From UBA7803 sp041608775 (GTDB taxonomy: Bacteria > Pseudomonadota > Gammaproteobacteria > Pseudomonadales > Azotimanducaceae): a stretch of DNA of 28,101 nucleotides. The translations under genes were made by a program, and so were the position numbers. Numbering within the stretch: position 1 is the first letter of the stretch; each line of letters begins with the position of its first letter. The stretch lies in assembly GCA_041608775.1 (NCBI GenBank), contig JBFISC010000013.1, positions 1-28,101 on the forward strand, read 5' to 3'. Shown here one piece after another: positions 22,628 to 28,101 of the stretch. Under the pieces are notes generated by a model. That model was not told the origin of the DNA and ran no database searches. It was given only the letters and a program-made list of their open reading frames with translations.

Positions 22628-25600
22628 TGCGGGCACAGTCGATGCGCAGCGTGACGGGTATAGCGGTCGCCGGTCTGCTGAGGGCAGCACTCGTCCTGCC
22701 GGGTATGGTCCTGGGCGCAGATGTGCGGCAGACGGACATCACACGGGCCGCGGAGCGTCATCTGGCAGACGGCGAGCCGGTCATGCTCTGGAGCCTGAAG
22801 CCGCCCTCCACCGGCGCAGCCGACGATACCCTGGAAGCGGTGGAGATCGAGACCGTCGAGGCGGACACGGTGAAGCTGACCGACGTGGTGCCGCCCATCT
22901 ACTTCGACTCCGGGGTGGCGAGCATTCCCGAGAGCACCGTGGCATCGCTCAGGTCCGTGCTGCTAGGTCTGAGAAACCGCGCCAACGTCCGCGTCAACCT
23001 GGTGGGTCATGCCGACGACCGGCCGCTGTCGCCGCGACTTCGGCAGATCTACGGCGACAATGCCGGGTTGTCGCGGGAACGCGCCGGACAGGTGGCCGAG
23101 CACTTCAAGCGGGCTCTGGACCTTGCGCCGGATGCCATCTCCTTCGAATGGGCCGGCGCGTCCCGGCCGATCGCCAGCAACGCAACGTCGGCGGGGCGGG
23201 CCCTGAACCGGCGGGTTGAGGTCGAGGTCTGGTATGACGAGCTGCGCGACGCCGTCGCGCTCGGACAGCGCCTGCGCGTGGGCGAGATGAATCGGATCAA
23301 AGTCTGTCGCATCGAGACCGTCTGCAAGCTGCGCTACCAGCGGGGTCACGAACGACGTGCCCGGGTCCTCAACCTGATTGCCCCGCTGCATTACGAGGCC
23401 GACGGCGTCGACGTCACCCCCGGCTTCGTTGCTCAGGTCCGCCGTACGTTCGAGAACCTGGCCGATAAGCAGAACGTTGTGGTGCGCTTCATCGGCCACA
23501 CCGACGACCGGCCGCTCACTGGACGTGCCCGGGAGATCTACGGCAGCCACGACTCGCTCTCCAAGGCGCGGGCGCGGCGGGTGGCCCTCGCCGTGCAGGA
23601 CGCGCTGGACCTGCCGTCCGCCGCCGTCGACAGCGACGGGCGCGGCGCCGGGCAGCCGCTGGCCAGCAACGCCGGCAGCGATGGTCGAGCCCTGAACCGT
23701 CGCGTCGAGGTGGAGTTCTGGTACGACGATCCGCTGCAGGATCTGCCCGACGAGCCCCAGCTCTGCCCGGGTGCTCCCGGGTCGAGCACGGTGACCCGGG
23801 TATACGATCCACCCTGGGGCGACATCGAACGCATTGAGCTGGAGGGTGGTCAGCCGCAGCTCCCTGAGGGTTATGCCGCCGTTCTGCGCCGCGCGCTCGA
23901 GGACGTGGCGGGCCGCAGCAACCCGAGGCTGCGGTTCGTCGGCTACACGCGGAACGAGCGGCTCGACCGACGCACGGCAAGGATCTACGGCGACGACATC
24001 GGCCTGTCAGCGTCGCGAGCCCGTCGCGCCATGGAGGCGCTCAGCGAGCTCATGGCGCTCGACGCGGGGCAGGCGGAGTTCGAAGGCCGCGGCTACGTGC
24101 AGGTCGACGATGTGGTCAACGCCGGCTTCGTTCAGGGTGAAGACTCGTTCGTGGCTGTCGAGGTAGTGTACGACGAGCTGGCGCTGGCGAACGATCGCGA
24201 GGGCGTCGACGTCACACCCCTCACCCGCGAGCTGGAGCCGCGCAACCCGTACGCGTTGAACCTGATGCGCATCACTGTCGATGGCGTGCCCATCGACGAT
24301 CCGGGCCGCAGCTCGGCGGATGTGCAGCGTTGCACCGATGTGGCGATGAAGCGGGCTGACATTCGCTTCAGCTTCGACAACATGGTCTCCAGCCCTCGCT
24401 TGAGCGTTGCCGCGAGTCCGAACGTGGTGCCCGTGCACGGTGATGGCGCCGGCGGCCTGACCGGTGACGAGGTACGGTTCCGGACCTACGCGAATTACGG
24501 ACACTTTATCGACCGGGCCGAGGTCCGGATCTTCGAGGCGCAGGCTTCGTCGCGCTCCACGCCTTACGCGGTGGCCCATGTCGGCGCGGACGGGATGGCG
24601 CGCTGGAAGCCGGTGTCTCCGCGATTCGCGGGAACCAGACGCGAGATGACCTACGTGGTCCGGGCCTACGGCGAGGGCGGCAGCTTCGACGAAACCGCAC
24701 CCCAGCCGCTGTGGCTGGTGCATGACACCGAGATCAGCGATGCGGAAGCCAACGTGATGGAGTACTTCAGGGCGCTGGGGGCGCACGACGAGAGCGCCCC
24801 GGCCCCGGCCGCAGAGCCGGATCCGGCCGGAGATCGACAGCTGCTCGCCCAGTACGGCGAGAACGCTTTGACCATGCACAACATCCGCTTGAGCAGCGGA
24901 ACCGTGCGGGTGCACGGCAGTGACGTCCCTGAGGACAGCGATGTGTACGTGGCCGGCCGGCCGGTCCCGGTGGACGATCAGGGCCGGTTCGTCGCTGAAG
25001 AGGTCCTGCCGCAAGGCGTGCACTCGGTGGAAGTCGCCGTGGTCGACCGGCAGGGCGGAGGAGAATCCTACCTGCGCGACTTCGAGTTCGAGCCCCAGGA
25101 CTGGTTCTACGTGGGCATGGCGGACCTCACCCTGTCGCACACTAGAACCAAAGGCCCCCTCGTCGAGCTGGTGGGCGAGGATGCGCCCTGGGCCCTGGAT
25201 TCGGGGGCCGACGGGCGCCTCGCGTTCTACGTCAACGGCAAGTTCGGCAACAAGTGGCGGCTCACGGCCAGCGCCGACTCCCGGGAAGGCCCCATCGAGG
25301 ACGTGTTCTCCAGCTTCGACCGGCAGACTCCGGATGCGCTGCTGCGGCGCCTGGACGCGGATCTTCACTATCCGACCTTTGGCGACGACGGCACCGTGGA
25401 GGAGATGGCGCCCACCAGCGGCAAGCTCTACCTGAAGCTAAGTCAGCGGGACAGCTACGGACTCTGGGGGAACTTCAGTGCCGGCTACCTCGAGAACGAG
25501 CTGGCGCAGATCGATCGAGCCCTGTACGGCGCCAAGGTGCACTACGAAACCCAGGCCACAACGGGCTTCGGAGATCGGCGCCTGAAGGCGGATGTGTTCG

Positions 25601-27789
25601 CAGCGGAACCCGGCACGGTGCCGAGCCGCCAGGAGTTCCGGGGCACCGGCGGCTCCCTCTACTTCCTGCGTCACCAGGATCTGACCATCGGCTCCGAGCG
25701 GGTGCGGGTGGAAATCCGTGACCGAGTAACCGGCATCGTTACCGGCGTAGTGAACCTGAGCCCGTCTCTGGACTACGACATCGACTACCTGCAGGGCAGC
25801 ATCATGCTGGCTGAGCCGCTGGCGTCGACGGTGGACGACCGGCTCCTGGTCCGTGGCGGCGCGATGTCCGGCGACGAGGCCTACCTGGTGGTCCGCTACG
25901 AGTACACGCCGGGCCTCGACGACGTGGACGCGCTGGCGGTCGGCGGCCAGGCGCACGGCTGGCTGACCGACCGCGTGCGTCTCGGTGTCACCGCGAGCCA
26001 GAACCAGGACGGTGACCTGGACAGCTCGCTGCACGGGGTCGACCTGACGCTGCGTCTGAGCGCCGATTCCTGGATCAAGGTGCAGGCCGCGGAGAGCGAG
26101 GGTCGCGAGAGCTACACGCTGATGTCCGAGGACGGCGGCTTCGGATTCACCGGTGAGGATCCGGCCGCCGTGCCTGAGGACAGCGGTCGCGCGTACCGGG
26201 CCGACCTCAGAGTCGGGCTTGCCGACCTCTGGTCGGGCCGTGAAGGCGATCTCACGGCTTACGTGCAGGATCTGGATGCCGGCTTCTCCGCCCCGGGGTA
26301 TGCGGGCAGCCTCGCCCGCAGGGCGTACGGGGGCACCGTGAGCGTGCCTGTCACCGCGCGCCTGGACGTTCTCGCCAAGGTCGATCAGCTCGACCAGCAG
26401 CGCGGCATAGAGAACGACGCGGCAGAGCTCGATGTTGCGCTGCAGCTTACCCGCGACTGGAGCCTGAGCGGCGGACTTCGCCATGATCGTCTCACCGATC
26501 ACGAGACCGCGGTGGCGTCGCCGTTCGCGGGCGAACGCCTGGACGGTGTCGTGCAGCTCGGCTACGACACCGGCAAGACCTGGCGCGCCTACGGATTCGT
26601 GCAGGAAACGCTGTCGAGAGAGGGTGCCCGGCAGAAGAACGGCCGTATCGGCATGGGCAGTGCCGTGCGTCTGTCGAAGAAGCTGACCGTGGAGACAGAG
26701 GTCTCGGACGGCGACCTCGGCATCGGGGGGCGGCTGGGCAGCAAGTACCTCCATTCCGAGCGCACCAGCATCTACCTCAACTACCTGCTGGAGAACGAGC
26801 GCATCGACCCCATGCTGCGCGGGCCGACGGGTACCGAGGGCAGCCTGGTGTCGGGGATGAAATCACGCCTGACCGACAGCACCAGCGTGTTCGTCGAGGA
26901 GCGCTACCGCCACGGCAGCTCAGCGACCGGTCTCACTCACGCCACCGGCGTGAACTTCTCGCCCGCTGAGCGTTGGAGCTTCGGTGCTAACTCCGACTGG
27001 GGCACGCTGCGTAACCTGCAGAGCGGCACCGAGACGGACCGCAAGGCGGTCGGGGTGCGTTTCGGATACGGCACGGATCGGCTGCAGCTGTCTTCGGCCA
27101 TCGAGCACCTGCGTGACGTGGTCGAGCAGCCCGACCAGGCCGCTACCGAACGTGAGACCTGGCTGTTCCGCAACAACGCCAAGCTTCAGCTCACCCCGGC
27201 CCATCGGCTGCTCGCTAAACTCAACCACGCCAGCAGCAACAGCTCGCTGGGATCGTTCTTCGCCGGTGGCTACACGGAAGGCGTCGTTGGCTTCGGGTAT
27301 CGCCCAGTGCACAACGATCGGCTGAACGCGCTGGCGAAGTACACCTACTTTTTCAACGTGCCGACCACGGGTCAGCAGACGACCAACGGCTCGGCCGCCG
27401 AATACCTGCAGAAGAGCCACGTCGCGGCTCTGGACGTGAGCTACGACCTGACGTCACGCTGGACCGTAGGCGGCAAGTATGCTTACCGCTTCGGGCAGAT
27501 CAGTCTGGACAGGGAGGCCCCGGACTATTTCGACAACCGTGCCAGCCTCTACGTGGTGCGGGCTGACTGGCGCCTGCGCGAGCACTGGGAGGTGCTGATG
27601 GAAACCCGGATGCTCGACATGATCGATCTGGAGGAGCGTCGGGCCGGTGTGTTGCTCGCGGTTTCCCGCTACGTTGGCGAGCACGTGAAGGTGGGGGTGG
27701 GATACAACTTCACCGACTTCTCGTCAGATCTTACTGATCTCAGCTTCGATCATCGGGGGGTGTTTCTGAATCTCACGGGCGCGTTCTGA
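22624..27789 (+). CDS. Triple OmpA-like domain protein fused to an outer-membrane beta-barrel (1721 aa)
   Basis: A very large outer-membrane protein. The start ATG overlaps the giant gene's stop (ATGA); signal peptide about residues 1-32, ending VLGA. Three tandem OmpA-like peptidoglycan-binding domains lie at about 88-206, 251-374 and 401-519. The first two keep the Asp and Arg of the binding site (GHADDRP...RERAGQV and GHTDDRP...KARARRV); the third has GYTRNER instead and is probably inactive. Ig-like domains follow at about 618-690 and 753-825. From about 830 on it alternates hydrophobic and polar residues with YPTFGDDGT and RDRVTGIVTGVVNLSPSLDY motifs seen in large barrel proteins, and ends in FLNLTGAF, the terminal Phe being the usual barrel-assembly signal. 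It could be the outer-membrane anchor or channel for the giant protein. Confidence 0.9.
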   Translation: MMRAQSMRSVTGIAVAGLLRAALVLPGMVLGADVRQTDITRAAERHLADGEPVMLWSLKPPSTGAADDTLEAVEIETVEADTVKLTDVVPPIYFDSGVASIPESTVASLRSVLLGLRNRANVRVNLVGHADDRPLSPRLRQIYGDNAGLSRERAGQVAEHFKRALDLAPDAISFEWAGASRPIASNATSAGRALNRRVEVEVWYDELRDAVALGQRLRVGEMNRIKVCRIETVCKLRYQRGHERRARVLNLIAPLHYEADGVDVTPGFVAQVRRTFENLADKQNVVVRFIGHTDDRPLTGRAREIYGSHDSLSKARARRVALAVQDALDLPSAAVDSDGRGAGQPLASNAGSDGRALNRRVEVEFWYDDPLQDLPDEPQLCPGAPGSSTVTRVYDPPWGDIERIELEGGQPQLPEGYAAVLRRALEDVAGRSNPRLRFVGYTRNERLDRRTARIYGDDIGLSASRARRAMEALSELMALDAGQAEFEGRGYVQVDDVVNAGFVQGEDSFVAVEVVYDELALANDREGVDVTPLTRELEPRNPYALNLMRITVDGVPIDDPGRSSADVQRCTDVAMKRADIRFSFDNMVSSPRLSVAASPNVVPVHGDGAGGLTGDEVRFRTYANYGHFIDRAEVRIFEAQASSRSTPYAVAHVGADGMARWKPVSPRFAGTRREMTYVVRAYGEGGSFDETAPQPLWLVHDTEISDAEANVMEYFRALGAHDESAPAPAAEPDPAGDRQLLAQYGENALTMHNIRLSSGTVRVHGSDVPEDSDVYVAGRPVPVDDQGRFVAEEVLPQGVHSVEVAVVDRQGGGESYLRDFEFEPQDWFYVGMADLTLSHTRTKGPLVELVGEDAPWALDSGADGRLAFYVNGKFGNKWRLTASADSREGPIEDVFSSFDRQTPDALLRRLDADLHYPTFGDDGTVEEMAPTSGKLYLKLSQRDSYGLWGNFSAGYLENELAQIDRALYGAKVHYETQATTGFGDRRLKADVFAAEPGTVPSRQEFRGTGGSLYFLRHQDLTIGSERVRVEIRDRVTGIVTGVVNLSPSLDYDIDYLQGSIMLAEPLASTVDDRLLVRGGAMSGDEAYLVVRYEYTPGLDDVDALAVGGQAHGWLTDRVRLGVTASQNQDGDLDSSLHGVDLTLRLSADSWIKVQAAESEGRESYTLMSEDGGFGFTGEDPAAVPEDSGRAYRADLRVGLADLWSGREGDLTAYVQDLDAGFSAPGYAGSLARRAYGGTVSVPVTARLDVLAKVDQLDQQRGIENDAAELDVALQLTRDWSLSGGLRHDRLTDHETAVASPFAGERLDGVVQLGYDTGKTWRAYGFVQETLSREGARQKNGRIGMGSAVRLSKKLTVETEVSDGDLGIGGRLGSKYLHSERTSIYLNYLLENERIDPMLRGPTGTEGSLVSGMKSRLTDSTSVFVEERYRHGSSATGLTHATGVNFSPAERWSFGANSDWGTLRNLQSGTETDRKAVGVRFGYGTDRLQLSSAIEHLRDVVEQPDQAATERETWLFRNNAKLQLTPAHRLLAKLNHASSNSSLGSFFAGGYTEGVVGFGYRPVHNDRLNALAKYTYFFNVPTTGQQTTNGSAAEYLQKSHVAALDVSYDLTSRWTVGGKYAYRFGQISLDREAPDYFDNRASLYVVRADWRLREHWEVLMETRMLDMIDLEERRAGVLLAVSRYVGEHVKVGVGYNFTDFSSDLTDLSFDHRGVFLNLTGAF
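22885..24180 (+). repeat. Three tandem OmpA-like domains within the barrel protein
   Basis: Copies at about 22885-23241, 23374-23745 and 23824-24180. Shared landmarks are a first strand (IYFDSG / LHYEAD / IELEGG), the peptidoglycan-contact loop (VGHADDRP / IGHTDDRP / VGYTRNER), RQIYGDNAGLS / REIYGSHDSLS / ARIYGDDIGLS and the closing RRVEVEVWYDE / RRVEVEFWYDD / VAVEVVYDE. The RxIYGxxxxLS insertion is the same in all three, which shows that they arose by duplication rather than by joining unrelated domains. Confidence 0.8.
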
Positions 27790-28101
27790 CGGAGCGGCCG
27801 CGTCGTCCACCCGGCCCGAACAGCACCGCCTTGAGAAAGCGCCCGGTGTGCGACGATCTGTGTCCGGCCACGTCCTCCGGCGTCCCCTCGGTCACCACCC
27901 GGCCGCCACCCGAGCCGCCCTCCGGTCCCAGATCGACGATCCAGTCCGCGGTCTTGATGACGTCCAGGTTGTGCTCGATGACGATGACGGTGTTGCCCTG
28001 GTCGCGCAGCTTGTGTAGCACCGACAGCAGCTGGGCGATGTCGTGGAAGTGCAGACCCGTGGTGGGCTCGTCGAGAATGTACAGGGTCCGGCCGGTATCC
28101 C
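27773..28101 (-). CDS. uvrA: Excinuclease ABC subunit UvrA, C-terminal part (5' end cut by window)
   Basis: UvrA is the damage-recognition ATPase of nucleotide excision repair. Only the last ~109 residues are in the window, without a start. The second ABC domain end is unmistakable: LYILDEPTTGLHFHDIAQLL (Walker B and D-loop), VIVIEHNLDVIK (H-switch) and WIVDLGPEGGSGGG. After SHTGRFLKAVL, where many UvrA proteins end, there is a basic tail of about 15 residues (FGPGGRRGRSVRTRP). Its TGA (27773-27775) is 15 bases inside the 3' end of the convergent barrel gene, so the two coding regions overlap by 17 bases. In several Gammaproteobacteria uvrA lies near rplQ; here some 24 kb separate them. Confidence 0.97.
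   Translation of the reverse strand, partial: DTGRTLYILDEPTTGLHFHDIAQLLSVLHKLRDQGNTVIVIEHNLDVIKTADWIVDLGPEGGSGGGRVVTEGTPEDVAGHRSSHTGRFLKAVLFGPGGRRGRSVRTRP

Noticed and set aside
14446..22690. Long open frames on the - strand opposite the TonB-like and giant genes (roughly 14446-16224, 16385-18031, 18032-19276, 19286-20788, 20852-22690)
   Set aside because: High-GC shadows of strongly coding + strand genes. They begin and end without Shine-Dalgarno logic, are rich in Arg, His and Gly and contain no recognisable domain.
1..28101. CRISPR arrays, tRNA or rRNA genes, insertion sequences, integrases, toxin-antitoxin pairs
   Set aside because: None was seen on reading through both strands; no regularly spaced repeats, transposase motifs or terminal repeats were found.

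Overview
The window reads as a high-GC Proteobacterium, most likely a Gammaproteobacterium. The alpha-operon proteins (S11, S4, RpoA, L17) are close to the enterobacterial forms, the order secY-rpmJ-rpsM-rpsK-rpsD-rpoA-rplQ is the gammaproteobacterial one, and the UvrA tail at the far end is also of that type. I cannot name the genus.

Layout. (1) Bases 1-3527, + strand: 3' end of secY, rpmJ, rpsM, rpsK, rpsD, rpoA and rplQ, a classical ribosomal/RNA polymerase block. rpsM carries an in-frame TAG at codon 72, after which the S13 sequence resumes in the same frame to a second TAG. (2) Bases 3564-5821, a small mixed housekeeping/accessory stretch: on the - strand a DUF1761-type membrane protein and a three-histidine-box fatty acid desaturase; on the + strand a secreted class II-like monohaem cytochrome c; on the - strand a short AIM24/TIGR00266-like fragment. 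(3) Bases 6050-27789, + strand: ten tightly packed genes, many overlapping by 1-4 bases, that look like one 21.7 kb operon. (4) Bases 27773-28101, - strand: 3' end of uvrA, whose stop codon lies inside the last gene of the big operon.

The large operon is the interesting part. In order it encodes a small exported coiled-coil protein, an exported TPR protein (627 aa), a large TPR lipoprotein (1075 aa), a small TPR lipoprotein (237 aa), a small exported protein (106 aa), an ExbB/TolQ/MotA-type channel, two ExbD/TolR-type proteins, a TonB-like protein with a long cytoplasmic coiled coil and a C-terminal AgmX/PglI-like domain, a 2192-aa secreted DUF11-repeat giant, and a 1721-aa protein with three tandem OmpA-like domains fused to a predicted outer-membrane beta-barrel. 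Together they suggest a proton-driven machine spanning both membranes, related in parts list to the Agl/Glt gliding-motility motors of Myxococcus and to Tol/Exb systems, and devoted to handling or displaying the giant surface protein. The function is an inference; only the parts are read from sequence.

Special details: the first ExbD-like protein has Asn where the second has the membrane Asp expected to carry protons; the giant protein contains an internal duplication of about 500 residues; and OmpA-like domains in the last two proteins range from intact to degenerate. No tRNA, rRNA, CRISPR array, transposase or integrase was seen.
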